A stretch of DNA of 64,000 nt, from contig NZ_PXNO01000021.1 of the NCBI RefSeq assembly GCF_003007715.1, positions 372,001 to 436,000 on the forward strand. The letters run 5' to 3'. The stretch is from Marinobacter shengliensis (GTDB lineage: Bacteria; Pseudomonadota; Gammaproteobacteria; Pseudomonadales; Oleiphilaceae). This document shows positions 9,379 to 19,025 of the stretch, in pieces (position 1 is the first letter of the stretch; every line of letters begins with the position of its first letter). A model generated the notes under the pieces. The model did not search any database and was not told the DNA's origin. It saw nothing but the letters and a program-made list of their open reading frames with translations. A program made the position numbers and the translations under genes.

Positions 9379-11820
9379 TTACCCGCCTATGCGGCCGGTG
9401 CTGAGTTCTACCTCCGCTGGTTTGAGCTCTTCCAGCGGCCGCGGCCGTGACAAACGGTAACCCTGGCCAAAGTGAATGCCCAGGGTTCGGACTTTCCTGA
9501 GGGTTTCATCGTTCTCGATAAAGGTGGCGACGGTTTCCTTGCCGGCGGTTTCGGCAATCCGATGCAGGGCATCCACCATGATCTGCTGCACCGGATCACG
9601 TTCCAGATCGTTCATGATGCGCCGGTCCAGTTTGATGATATCCACCGGCAGGTTGGCGGCCAGGCTGTAGCTTTCCACGGATGCCCCCGCCCCTTCCAGG
9701 GCAACCCGGCACCCCGCCCGGTGCAGGGCGTCACATAATACGGCTACCTCATCGGGATACTGGGTGGCGTGGGATTCACGGATCTCCAGGCAGAAACAAT
9801 GGGCCTGGAACGGGGTCTGGCGCACCTGTTGTTCCATGAAATCAGCAAAGGTGTCATCCAGAATGGTGGCCAGCGACAGGTTGAAGCCGCAGTACTTCAG
9901 CCTTGGCTCCAACAGTCGATGCTGGCTCAGCCACTGGAGAGTCTGTCGGATAACCTGGCGGTCCAGGCGCTTGGCCAGGTCAAACCGTTCTGCTACTGGC
10001 AGGAACTGCTCCGGCAGCAGGGGCGAGTCGTCGCCTGTACCCGGAATCCGGCACAGGATTTCAATGTGGTCACCCCAGGTGACGCTGGCCACCGGCTTGA
10101 GGGATTGAAACTCCAGAATCAGCTGGCCATTATCCAGGGCCTGATGCAGCTGTTCAAGCTGGCGGTCGGTGCCCCGATTGGCCAACTCGCCGGGCAAGGC
10201 CTGGGTGGTGTGGATACGGTTGCGCCCGGAGGTCTTGGCGGTATGGCACAGGTCGGCGGCCTGGGTCAGTAGTTGTTCAGGCTGGAGCGGAGCGTCGGTT
10301 CCGAGAATCAGCAGGCCGCCACTGGCGGTGGTCTGTAACTGTCTGCCCTGCCATTCAAACTGGAACTGGGCAATCTGCTCCCGGATTTCCTCGGCAATCT
10401 TGCGGGCCCTGGGTTCGGGGCAGTTCTCTATGAACAGGGCAAAGGTGTCACCGGACAGCCGGGCCAGGGCGTCCCGCTGGCGCACCCGCAGCCCGAGCAT
10501 ACCGGCCAATTCACGCAGGTACCGATCGCAGGTGCCACTGCCGGCCTGTTCGTTGAACTGTTCAAAACTGTCCAGGTCGAGCAGCAGCAAGCCGTCCATC
10601 GACTGGCGTTTGCGCTTATGCTTCATGGCCCGTTCCAGATGCTCGACAAAGGAGCGCCGGTTCATCAATCCGGTCACCGGGTCATGGCGCATCCGGTAGT
10701 CGCCGCTGCCGCTGTGCTGGACACGATTGCTGATGTCTTTGGCAACATGGACGGCACCGACCACCTCGCCTTGCAGGCCCTGAATATTCTGGAAATGAAA
10801 TTCGTAGACTGGCAGGCCTTCGCCCTGGCGGTTCAGGGGCATCTCGGCCACGAAGTGCTCCCGGTCAAAGGCCCGTTGCCACAGGCGCTCAATCATGCGC
10901 CGTTCGTTGGTGAAGTCGGCAAGCAGGGTTTTAAGGTTGTCGCCGGGCCTTGGTTCGGCGCCAAAGGCGTTTCGGAACTGTTCTGCCCAGGGAGCGTTGA
11001 AATGCAACAGGTTCAGGCTGGTGTCGACAGCGACCACGAGGTCTGGCGTGGCGTTGGCGGTTGCTTCCAGAATCCTCTGGGCCTGCTGCCGGGCGTGGTC
11101 GTGTAGCATGGCTTCACTGTGGTTGACCATCACGCCACCGAGCTTCTGGATCCGGCCGCCGCTTTTCAGGGCGCGGCCCGACAGGATGACTCGTTGCAGA
11201 CGTTGCCGGCTGGTCAGTACCGACAGCTCCATACTGAACGGGCGGCCCGTGCGCATGCAGCGGCGGAACAGGGCACGCACGCGGTTCTGGCCGACCTGGC
11301 AGTAGAACAAGGCCTGTTCGGGTGACAATTCCGTCCCGGGGCGCAACTCCAGCAAACGGTACATGCCCTCAGACCAGCTGATCTCATTGGAGGTCATATC
11401 CAGCTCCCAGAGCCCGAAACCGGCGCCTTGTTCTGCCAGTCGTAACAGGCGGCTGTCCATGTCGCCGCTGTCTTTCAGGGAAATGGTGGCGTTGGCGGCC
11501 TGGTCTGAATCACGCATTTCCATGCGCAAGCCCAGAATGGCGGTAAAAAAGAAGCCATCCTTGTGGCGGAAGGTCACCAGCACGGTCTGGCCGTTGTCCA
11601 GATGGTGTCGGTGGGCCGGGGCAAAGGGATCGTCCTGCCGGGAGGCGAGAATGCGTTGCACCGGTTGTCTGATCAACGCCCCGGCGTCGTAGCCGAACAT
11701 GGCCTCGGCATGGCGGTCGACGTGGGCGATTCGGCCATCGTCGTCCACCCGCAGCAGGGTTGGCTGAATGACAGGTCCAGACAGATCCGGCCGATAACGT
11801 TGAATAATGAATTCTTTCAC
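9379..11820 (-). CDS. PAS-GGDEF-EAL protein with degenerate catalytic motifs
   Basis: An 813-residue soluble protein, GTG start. Three PAS-like regions occupy roughly residues 15-110, 130-235 and 250-365. A GGDEF domain (about 380-540) starts with the usual DPVTGLMNRRSF, but the signature is SGDTF. An EAL domain (about 560-800) has EIL for EAL, LEGAGAS for the metal-binding DDFGTG, and ATFIEN for AEGVE, while IIKLDRR is kept. Cyclase and phosphodiesterase activities are therefore probably lost. Proteins such as FimX and LapD show that such domains can act as c-di-GMP receptors; that role is inference. It is divergent from cyaA and convergent with the effector/immunity pair. Confidence 0.85.
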   Translation of the reverse strand: MKEFIIQRYRPDLSGPVIQPTLLRVDDDGRIAHVDRHAEAMFGYDAGALIRQPVQRILASRQDDPFAPAHRHHLDNGQTVLVTFRHKDGFFFTAILGLRMEMRDSDQAANATISLKDSGDMDSRLLRLAEQGAGFGLWELDMTSNEISWSEGMYRLLELRPGTELSPEQALFYCQVGQNRVRALFRRCMRTGRPFSMELSVLTSRQRLQRVILSGRALKSGGRIQKLGGVMVNHSEAMLHDHARQQAQRILEATANATPDLVVAVDTSLNLLHFNAPWAEQFRNAFGAEPRPGDNLKTLLADFTNERRMIERLWQRAFDREHFVAEMPLNRQGEGLPVYEFHFQNIQGLQGEVVGAVHVAKDISNRVQHSGSGDYRMRHDPVTGLMNRRSFVEHLERAMKHKRKRQSMDGLLLLDLDSFEQFNEQAGSGTCDRYLRELAGMLGLRVRQRDALARLSGDTFALFIENCPEPRARKIAEEIREQIAQFQFEWQGRQLQTTASGGLLILGTDAPLQPEQLLTQAADLCHTAKTSGRNRIHTTQALPGELANRGTDRQLEQLHQALDNGQLILEFQSLKPVASVTWGDHIEILCRIPGTGDDSPLLPEQFLPVAERFDLAKRLDRQVIRQTLQWLSQHRLLEPRLKYCGFNLSLATILDDTFADFMEQQVRQTPFQAHCFCLEIRESHATQYPDEVAVLCDALHRAGCRVALEGAGASVESYSLAANLPVDIIKLDRRIMNDLERDPVQQIMVDALHRIAETAGKETVATFIENDETLRKVRTLGIHFGQGYRLSRPRPLEELKPAEVELSTGRIGG

Positions 11821-11959
11821 AGCGCAGGTGCCTCTTCAGGAGGTGCCGGTTCCGGTGTTTACCGGAAACGGGTCATCCTTTTATTTTTTTACCGGTTTTG
11901 CCACGATTCATTCATCATACTGACTATCTGACCGAAAATAACCACTTGCCGGAGCCCTC

Positions 11960-14809
11960 TTGACCGTTCTCGCACCGCCCATCGTTCTCGACTTTGAGGA
12001 CGGCATCGACCGAAAAACCCTGCGGCGGCTGCGGGACCGGTTTCTATTGGTCAATCGTCAGCGCTGGGAACGGGCGTGTTCGGCCCTGACTTACCGGCAG
12101 CAGGTGGTGCTTGAACTGTTACCGCTGGCGTTTCATCTGAATCATCCCGCTTTGCCGGGCTATCTTGATGGCAGCTGCCCCCAGGGCCTGGCCGGCTATA
12201 CGCCGGGTAACGATGTGCTGAATTCCGCGCGCCGTTTTGCCCGAAGTTTCAGTGTTCGCGATCAAGGGCTTCGCAAGGCCGATCTCGACAGTCTGTTCCT
12301 GATGGGCAGTCCCGGCACCCTTGGGCACTCGGTTGCCAGTGATCTGGATGCCTGGCTTTGTCATCGGGATGATCTGTCTGAACAGGGCATCCGCAGCCTG
12401 GAGCGCAAGGCCGAAAAGCTGTCGCAATGGGCGGCAACGCTGGGCGTTGAGCTCCACGTGTTTGTCTTCTCGGCCGCTGACTGGCGGGCCGGCCGGCAGC
12501 GGGCCGAGGTCACCGGAGAGAACTGTGGCAGTGCCCAGCACTTTCTGTTGCTGGATGAATTCTACCGGACCAGCATCCATCTGGCTGGGCGCTATCCGCT
12601 CTGGTGGCTGATCCCGTCGGAGGCCGAGGCGGACTACGGGGAATGCCGCCGGCGTTTGCTGGAGTGCCGGTTCATCAAGGCCAGCGAGTACATTGATTTT
12701 GGCGCCGTGCCGTCGATTCCGGATGAGGAGTTCCCCGGCGCCGGTATCTGGCAGCTCTACAAAGGCATTGATGCTCCCTGGAAGGCCATTCTCAAGTTGT
12801 TTCTGATTGAGTGTTACGCCACCGATACCGCCCAGCCGTTATTGTCCGCCAGCTTCAAACAGGCGGTGTATCAGGGGCAAACCAGTGCCGATGTTCTGGA
12901 CCCCTACGTCATGCTGTATCAGCGCCTGGAGCAATGGCTGTTAACCAGTGGTGCTCCGGAGCGCCTCGACCTGGTGCGCCGGAGCCTGTACCTGAAGGCG
13001 GGTTTGCCCCTCACCCGGGCCGGAATGGCCGGGGACCAATGGCGAATCGATCTGCTACGACAGCTAGTGCAGCAGTGGGAATGGGGCGAAGACCGCCTCA
13101 GCGCCCTGGACGATCGCCAGCGCTGGCGGGCAGAAGAGGTGACAGGCCTCAGGCGGAACATCGTGGCGGAGCTTACCCACAGTTACCGACTGTTGTCGCG
13201 CATGGCCCGGGAGCAGCACACCCAGGCGGCTATCAGCGCCAATGACATTAACCTGCTGGGCCGCAAACTCTACGCCGCCTTTCAGCGCAAGGCGGGCAAG
13301 ATCGAACTGGTTAACCCTGGTCTGGTGCCGTCGCTGGCGGAGGAAAACCTGTCTTTTCACCACCAGTCCGAACAGGGCGGGGAAGGTGATGGGTGGTTGC
13401 TGTACCGGGATCTTGAAGATCCCTCCGACGCCTTCTGGCAACCGGTGATCCGCCGCGCAGGCAATCTGGCGGAGCTGTTGGTGTGGTGTTACTGCAACGG
13501 CTTGTTGCATCGCTCCACCCGGCTCAATGTCCGGGCGGGCAAGAGTGTTGCCTCGGTGGCCGAACTTAAAGACATTGTGGAGGTGTTGTCGGGCTTTCTG
13601 CCTATGCCCATGTCTCCGGCGCCCAGAGAGGCGCTGTCCCGAGGTGTGCGCCCGCTGAAAAACCTGTTGCTGATTAATGTGGCGGTGGACCCGCAAGCCC
13701 ACCTGACCGAACGTGGGCTACACAAGCTCAGTGCCCGTTCCGATTCACTGGGGTTCAGCGGTGGGCGCGATAACCTGGTGCTGACCATTGATCAGATTAC
13801 CCTGAACAGCTGGCATGAGATCAGTCTGCAGCACTATGCCGCCGGAGATACCCTGATCCAGTGCCTGAAAAACGTGTTGGCTCAGGTGGCGATCAACCCG
13901 GCCGAGCTGCCGGAAATCCGCGTGGCGGCCCCCAGTCGGGGGCATGGCAGCGCCATTGCACGCCGGGTGCGGGAGTTGTTTGGAGATGTATTACGCCAGT
14001 TCTTTGCCGGCGGCACCGGGCCGCACCCCTTGCGTTACATCATCGAGATGGATCATCGCTATTTCCTGCTGCAGTTCAGCGGCCGGGAACCGGGGTTTGT
14101 CGCCCTGGACAGTCGTGAAGCTCTGCTGGCAGCGCTGTTGCAGCCGCAGGATGAGTATCTGCCAATAGTGCCGGACCGCCATGCCCTGCGGGACGAGCCG
14201 GTGCTAAAGGCGGTCTGCGCCGCGTCCGAAGCGGGCAATATTCAGGTGTTCTGGTTGCTTCAGGGTGACCGTGGCCAGCTCTGGGTTGTCGATGAACATG
14301 GCAGTTTGTGGACCCGATCGATGCGGGCAGGGCATCGCAACCACTTGCTCGGTCCGTTGATGCGTTTTCTGGAGAACCTGGTGGAACGGCGCCTGTTGCG
14401 TCAGGCTGATAACCTGGACCCGGCAGGTGGTATCCGCTGCTATGAAATGGTTCGCCGCGACGGCCGCTGGCTTGCCGAGCTTCGGCCCTATCAGAGCACC
14501 ATGGCGCCGCCTTCAGGCCTGGAAGTGCAGGCGGTTGGCGTTCAGCAGGGCGACAGTACCCTACGGTTTGATATCTACTGCAACGATCAGGAATTCAGTG
14601 TGCAGGAATACGGGGACCGGCTGATTCCCGCCGTCGCCCACTACATCCGTTCGCTGCGCCGGAGTGGCGAATCTTATCCGGTGTATCTCACCGACCTGCA
14701 CCTGCCCCACGATCTGGACCCGCAGTTGTATCAACGGGATATCCAGACCGGTCAGTCACTGTTTTACCGCACCAGTCTGGAGGACGCCCTCAACCGTTAT
14801 CTGCCATAA
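11960..14809 (+). CDS. cyaA: Class I adenylate cyclase (TTG start)
   Basis: Makes cyclic AMP from ATP, the signal for CRP-type regulators. At 949 residues it is slightly longer than the enterobacterial enzyme. The nucleotidyltransferase motif of class I cyclases is visible: LMGSPGTLGHSVASDLD, with GS at 116-117 and acidic residues Asp128 and Asp130. The large C-terminal part is the regulatory region. The start is TTG, preceded by CCGGAG five bases upstream; no better ATG is available. Escherichia coli cyaA also uses TTG, where it keeps expression low. Confidence 0.93.
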   Translation: MTVLAPPIVLDFEDGIDRKTLRRLRDRFLLVNRQRWERACSALTYRQQVVLELLPLAFHLNHPALPGYLDGSCPQGLAGYTPGNDVLNSARRFARSFSVRDQGLRKADLDSLFLMGSPGTLGHSVASDLDAWLCHRDDLSEQGIRSLERKAEKLSQWAATLGVELHVFVFSAADWRAGRQRAEVTGENCGSAQHFLLLDEFYRTSIHLAGRYPLWWLIPSEAEADYGECRRRLLECRFIKASEYIDFGAVPSIPDEEFPGAGIWQLYKGIDAPWKAILKLFLIECYATDTAQPLLSASFKQAVYQGQTSADVLDPYVMLYQRLEQWLLTSGAPERLDLVRRSLYLKAGLPLTRAGMAGDQWRIDLLRQLVQQWEWGEDRLSALDDRQRWRAEEVTGLRRNIVAELTHSYRLLSRMAREQHTQAAISANDINLLGRKLYAAFQRKAGKIELVNPGLVPSLAEENLSFHHQSEQGGEGDGWLLYRDLEDPSDAFWQPVIRRAGNLAELLVWCYCNGLLHRSTRLNVRAGKSVASVAELKDIVEVLSGFLPMPMSPAPREALSRGVRPLKNLLLINVAVDPQAHLTERGLHKLSARSDSLGFSGGRDNLVLTIDQITLNSWHEISLQHYAAGDTLIQCLKNVLAQVAINPAELPEIRVAAPSRGHGSAIARRVRELFGDVLRQFFAGGTGPHPLRYIIEMDHRYFLLQFSGREPGFVALDSREALLAALLQPQDEYLPIVPDRHALRDEPVLKAVCAASEAGNIQVFWLLQGDRGQLWVVDEHGSLWTRSMRAGHRNHLLGPLMRFLENLVERRLLRQADNLDPAGGIRCYEMVRRDGRWLAELRPYQSTMAPPSGLEVQAVGVQQGDSTLRFDIYCNDQEFSVQEYGDRLIPAVAHYIRSLRRSGESYPVYLTDLHLPHDLDPQLYQRDIQTGQSLFYRTSLEDALNRYLP

Positions 14810-14881
14810 GCCATCGGGTCCCTCGCGATCAGGGGCGGGTGTCGGGTATACTTCGGCCATTATTCACTCAGGGGTATGGGT

Positions 14882-15052
14882 ATGCAGGTTGGACCATCTC
14901 GCCGGCCTTGGGCGCTCGTGATGCTATTGCTGTTGTTTCTTGCCGGTTGTGGCCAGAAAGGGCCATTGTACCGCGAAGCGCCACAGGCAGATCCGGTCCA
15001 GTCCGGGCAGGCGGACGAGAGCGCTGACACCGATGAGTCGCCGGAACGCTGA
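14882..15052 (+). CDS. lptM: LptM/YifL-type small lipoprotein
   Basis: A 56-residue lipoprotein. After a basic N-terminus and a hydrophobic stretch the lipobox reads LAGC (Cys23), followed directly by the family's hallmark GQKGPLY. The remainder is a short acidic, probably disordered tail. LptM helps the LPS-exporting LptD/LptE complex mature in the outer membrane; function here is by family. It lies 44 bases upstream of lysA, the order seen in many gammaproteobacteria, and probably shares a transcript with it. Confidence 0.88.
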   Translation: MQVGPSRRPWALVMLLLLFLAGCGQKGPLYREAPQADPVQSGQADESADTDESPER

Positions 15053-15096
15053 GCCACCAACCCTGGCAGTAACCCATCCAGATAGTCAGGATCAAC

Positions 15097-16347
15097 ATGG
15101 ATCATTTCAATTACCGCAATGGCGAACTGTACGCCGAAGATGTTCCGGTGGCGTCAATCGCTGAGCGTTTTGGCACCCCGGCTTACGTATATTCCCGGGC
15201 CACCCTCGAGCGTCACTATCGGGCCTATGACAGCGCGCTGAATGGCCGCCCGCACCTGGTGTGCTATGCCGTGAAGGCCAACAGCAACCTGGCGGTGCTC
15301 AATGTGCTGGCGCGCCTGGGCGCCGGTTTCGATATTGTCTCTGCCGGTGAGCTGGAGCGGGTGCTGCGCGCCGGTGGCGATGCCGCCAGGGTGGTGTTCT
15401 CCGGCGTTGGCAAGCAGGAATGGGAAATGAAGCGGGCGCTGGAAGTGGGCGTGCGCTGTTTCAACGTTGAATCTGACACCGAGCTGGACCGCCTGAACAA
15501 AGTGGCCGGAGAGTTGGGCGTGAGGGCACCGGTATCGCTTCGGGTGAACCCGGATGTCGATGCCGGCACCCATCCCTACATTTCCACCGGACTGAAGGAA
15601 AACAAGTTTGGTATCGATATCGCCGAGGCCCCTCAGGTTTACGCCCGTGCCGCAGCGTTACCAAACCTGGATGTCCATGGAGTGGACTGTCACATTGGTT
15701 CCCAGCTGACGTCAGTCTCTCCGTTTCTGGATGCCCTGGACCGGGTGTTGGTGCTGATCGATACTCTGGCGGACCAGGGCATTCATATCCGCCATCTGGA
15801 CATGGGGGGCGGCCTGGGCGTGACCTACAATCAGGAACAGCCCCCGCAGCCAGCGGATTACGTCAAGGCACTGGCCGAGCGACTGGGTGATCGGGAGCTG
15901 GAACTGATCATGGAACCGGGCCGCTCCATTGCCGCCAACGCCGGTATATTGCTGACCCGCGTGGAGTTTCTGAAGTGCACCGAGCATCGTAACTTCGCCA
16001 TTATCGATGCCGCCATGAACGACCTGATCCGCCCGGCACTGTACAGCGCCTGGCAGGCCATCATCCCGGTACAGCCCCATCAGGATGGCGAGGAAAAAGC
16101 CTGGGATCTGGTCGGGCCGGTGTGCGAAACCGGCGATTTTCTGGGCAAGGATCGTCAACTCCGGCTGAAGGCGGGCGATTTGCTTGCGGTTCGGTCGGCG
16201 GGTGCCTACGGTTTCGTTATGGCATCCAATTACAACACCCGTAACCGCCCGCCCGAGTTGATGGTTGACGGCGATCAGGTGCATGTGGTGCGCCGCCGGG
16301 AGACCCTGGACGATCAGCTTGGCCCTGAAAGTTGCCTGCCGGAATGA
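15097..16347 (+). CDS. lysA: Diaminopimelate decarboxylase
   Basis: PLP enzyme for the final step of lysine synthesis, removing CO2 from meso-diaminopimelate. The 416-residue protein has the PLP lysine in CYAVKANSN (Lys60), HIGSQL, the phosphate-binding glycine-rich DMGGGLG, the EPGRSI segment and the catalytic Cys in [11 protein letters not shown]. It stands between lptM and dapF, whose product supplies meso-diaminopimelate, so substrate supply and use are co-expressed. Confidence 0.97.
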   Translation: MDHFNYRNGELYAEDVPVASIAERFGTPAYVYSRATLERHYRAYDSALNGRPHLVCYAVKANSNLAVLNVLARLGAGFDIVSAGELERVLRAGGDAARVVFSGVGKQEWEMKRALEVGVRCFNVESDTELDRLNKVAGELGVRAPVSLRVNPDVDAGTHPYISTGLKENKFGIDIAEAPQVYARAAALPNLDVHGVDCHIGSQLTSVSPFLDALDRVLVLIDTLADQGIHIRHLDMGGGLGVTYNQEQPPQPADYVKALAERLGDRELELIMEPGRSIAANAGILLTRVEFLKCTEHRNFAIIDAAMNDLIRPALYSAWQAIIPVQPHQDGEEKAWDLVGPVCETGDFLGKDRQLRLKAGDLLAVRSAGAYGFVMASNYNTRNRPPELMVDGDQVHVVRRRETLDDQLGPESCLPE

Positions 16348-16361
16348 ACGGGGAGCAAGAA

Positions 16362-17276
16362 ATGAATCCGCAAAGACGGGGCCAGGGGCCGTTGCTCCGG
16401 TTTACCAAGATGCACGGGCTGGGGAACGACTTTATGGTGGTGGATGCCATCAGCCAGCCTTTCCGCCTGCGCCCGGAGTTGATCCGGGAGCTGGCGGACC
16501 GGAACTTTGGTATCGGCTTCGACCAGTTGCTGGTGGTGGAGCCGCCGGGCCTGCCTGATGTGGATTTTCGCTATCGTATTTTTAATGCCGATGGTTCGGA
16601 AGTGGAGCAGTGCGGCAACGGCGCCCGCTGCTTTGCCCGGTTTGTGCGTGACCAGCGCCTGACCAACAAGCGGGTGATCCGGGTACAGACTGCCAAGGGC
16701 GTGATCGAGCTGAAAATCGGCAAGGATGGCCTGGTGATGGTCAATATGGGCGTGCCGGAACTCAATCCGCCCGCCATTCCCTTCGCCGCGGACTGTCAGA
16801 AGACCGTGTACACCGTCGATGTTGATGGCCAGAGCGTGGAATTGTCGGCGGTTTCCATGGGCAATCCCCACGGTGTACTGGTGGTGGATGACGTCGACAC
16901 GGCGCCGGTGGCCACCCTTGGCCCCATGCTGGAGAAGCATCCCCGGTTCCCCGCGCGGGCCAATATCGGATTCCTGCAGATCGTCGACCGGAGCCATGCC
17001 CGCTTGCGTGTATTTGAGCGTGGTTCGGGAGAAACCCTGGCCTGTGGCAGTGGCGCCTGTGCTGCGGTGGTGGCCGGCCAGCTGCGAGGCCTGCTGGATA
17101 CCCGGGTGGAGGTGGAGCTGCGGGGTGGCCCTCTGGTGATCGAATGGCAGGGGAATGGGTCCCCTGTTATGATGGAAGGCCCCGCTAAAACGGTATTTGA
17201 AGGGCAGCTTCGTCTGCCGGGCGATCCCCAGCCCCGGCGTCGCAGAAGTTCCCGAACCAATAAAACAAGGTCCTGA
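16362..17276 (+). CDS. dapF: Diaminopimelate epimerase
   Basis: Converts LL- to meso-diaminopimelate for lysine and peptidoglycan. The two catalytic cysteines are visible in QCGNGARC (Cys84) and LACGSGAC (Cys228), and the N-terminus [10 protein letters not shown] is diagnostic. The frame is open further upstream, overlapping lysA, but the ATG at 16362 has GGGAG (16351-16355) six bases before it and gives the normal N-terminus. The basic C-terminal tail of about 20 residues ([11 protein letters not shown]) extends beyond the usual family end. Confidence 0.96.
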   Translation: MNPQRRGQGPLLRFTKMHGLGNDFMVVDAISQPFRLRPELIRELADRNFGIGFDQLLVVEPPGLPDVDFRYRIFNADGSEVEQCGNGARCFARFVRDQRLTNKRVIRVQTAKGVIELKIGKDGLVMVNMGVPELNPPAIPFAADCQKTVYTVDVDGQSVELSAVSMGNPHGVLVVDDVDTAPVATLGPMLEKHPRFPARANIGFLQIVDRSHARLRVFERGSGETLACGSGACAAVVAGQLRGLLDTRVEVELRGGPLVIEWQGNGSPVMMEGPAKTVFEGQLRLPGDPQPRRRRSSRTNKTRS

Positions 17277-17293
17277 CGGCTCAGGAGAACACG

Positions 17294-18046
17294 ATGACAG
17301 AACAAACGGCCCGCCAGAAGGCCGGCGAACTCACTCGGGAGCAGGTGGCCGATTATCTTCGCGCCAATCCTGATTTTTTTCTTGATCAGGATGAACTGCT
17401 GCGCAGCCTGACTCTGCCCCACGACAGTGGCCGGGCCATCTCGCTGGTGGAACGCCAGGTTCATCTGTTCCGTGAGCAGCGGGATACCCTTCGCCGTGAA
17501 CTGGTGGAGCTGGTATCGATCGCCCGTCATAACGACCGGCTGTTCGAGAAAAGCAAACGGTTGCTGATGCAGGTGATTGAAGCCAGGTCACTCAACGATA
17601 TAGCCGCCGCCGTCGATGACAGCATCCGCGGCGATTTTGGCCTGGATGCTGCCTCGGTACTGCTGTTCAGCGATTCGGCGCAGCCGGAGAAAGGCGAGGG
17701 AGCCCTGCACATCGTCAACTCCGTCCAGGCCCGGGAGCGTCTGGGCTCGTTGCTGGAGGGTGACCGTGCGGTGTGCGGCCAGTTCCGGGAAAGCGAGCGG
17801 GAGTTCCTGTTCCCGGACCGGGATGAACCGATTGCCTCGGTGGCCCTGGTACCGCTGCGTCACGAGGGACTGGTTGGCGTATTTGCTGTCGGCAGCTGCG
17901 AGCAGGGTTATTTTGATCAGAGCATGGGGTCGCTGTTTCTCAGCTATATCAGCGATACCCTGAGCCGGCTGCTGCCCCCCATGCTTGATCGTTATCGCAC
18001 AGATGCCCCGGTGTCTGGCCTGGCTGTGGAGAGCGGCCAGGGGTGA
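17294..18046 (+). CDS. DUF484 family protein
   Basis: A 250-residue cytoplasmic protein of the DUF484 family, which has a GAF-like fold. The N-terminal segment REQVADYLRANPDFFLD is the family's most recognisable part; a probable coiled coil follows (about 60-100), then a GAF-like alpha/beta region. No biochemical function is established. It sits between dapF and xerC, overlapping the start of xerC by four bases (GTGA), as in Pseudomonas and E. coli (yigA), so it is likely co-transcribed. Confidence 0.9.
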   Translation: MTEQTARQKAGELTREQVADYLRANPDFFLDQDELLRSLTLPHDSGRAISLVERQVHLFREQRDTLRRELVELVSIARHNDRLFEKSKRLLMQVIEARSLNDIAAAVDDSIRGDFGLDAASVLLFSDSAQPEKGEGALHIVNSVQARERLGSLLEGDRAVCGQFRESEREFLFPDRDEPIASVALVPLRHEGLVGVFAVGSCEQGYFDQSMGSLFLSYISDTLSRLLPPMLDRYRTDAPVSGLAVESGQG

Positions 18047-19014
18047 CCGGGCTGGCGACGGACACCCGACCACCCGAGGCGATGGCCGCCCCGGTGGTTG
18101 CGTTTGTCCGGCATCTCGCCACCGAAAAGCGCCATTCCCCCCGTACCTGTGATCACTATCAACGAGACCTTGATCGCCTGGTCGCCTGGCTGATCGAAGT
18201 TGACATCCCGGCCTGGTCAGAGCTGACGATTCACGACATCCGCCGCTACGTGGCCCGGCTGAGCAGAGACGGTTTAAGCGGCCGGAGCATTGCCAGGCAC
18301 CTGTCCGCCATTCGGCGTTTCTATCAGTTCCTGCTTCGGGAAGGGCTTGCCCGGGACAACCCCGCTCTGGACGTCCGGGCCCCCAAGAGCGGTCGCCGGT
18401 TACCGAAGGTGGCAGACGTTGACCAGATCAGCCAGCTGCTGGACATCAATCCGGACGACCCTCTGGAAATCCGCGACCTGGCCATGTTCGAGCTGATGTA
18501 CTCTTCGGGCCTCCGATTGGCAGAACTGGCCAGCCTGAGCCTGCCCGCCCTGGACCTGAAAGGCCGGGAGGTGCGTGTTCTGGGTAAAGGTAACAAGGAG
18601 CGCATTCTGCCGGTCGGTGGCAAAGCCGTCGCGGCCCTGAACCAATGGCTGGCGCACCGAACAGCTATGGCTAACGAGGGCGAAACCGCGGTATTCGTCA
18701 GCCAGCGGGGTGGTCGCCTGAGCCAGCGCAGTATCCAGGCCCGCCTGGCCCGCTGGGGCATGGTGCAGGGTGCCGACCAGCGCTTGCATCCGCACCTGCT
18801 GCGGCACTCCTTTGCCAGCCATATGTTGGAGTCCAGCGGCGACCTGCGTGCGGTGCAGGAACTGCTTGGTCATGCGGACATCGCCACCACACAGGTCTAT
18901 ACTCATCTGGACTTTCAGCATCTTGCCAGGGTGTACGATCAAAGTCATCCCCGGGCGCGTCGACGTTCGACCAACCATATCAACCGCAACGACAATGATC
19001 ATACCGGTTCTTGA
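18043..19014 (+). CDS. xerC: Tyrosine recombinase XerC
   Basis: Site-specific recombinase that with XerD resolves chromosome dimers at dif. The 323-residue protein has an N-terminal SAM-like core-binding domain (about 25-110) and a catalytic domain. All expected residues are visible: Arg158 in SSGLRLAEL, Lys in GKGNKE, His251 and Arg254 in HLLRHSF, His277 in LGHAD, and the nucleophile Tyr286 in VYTHLD. A GTG start at 18043 overlaps the preceding stop; an internal ATG near residue 19 would give the more usual 300-residue form and cannot be excluded. Confidence 0.95.
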   Translation: MTGLATDTRPPEAMAAPVVAFVRHLATEKRHSPRTCDHYQRDLDRLVAWLIEVDIPAWSELTIHDIRRYVARLSRDGLSGRSIARHLSAIRRFYQFLLREGLARDNPALDVRAPKSGRRLPKVADVDQISQLLDINPDDPLEIRDLAMFELMYSSGLRLAELASLSLPALDLKGREVRVLGKGNKERILPVGGKAVAALNQWLAHRTAMANEGETAVFVSQRGGRLSQRSIQARLARWGMVQGADQRLHPHLLRHSFASHMLESSGDLRAVQELLGHADIATTQVYTHLDFQHLARVYDQSHPRARRRSTNHINRNDNDHTGS

Positions 19015-19025
19015 GGGAGTGTTTC

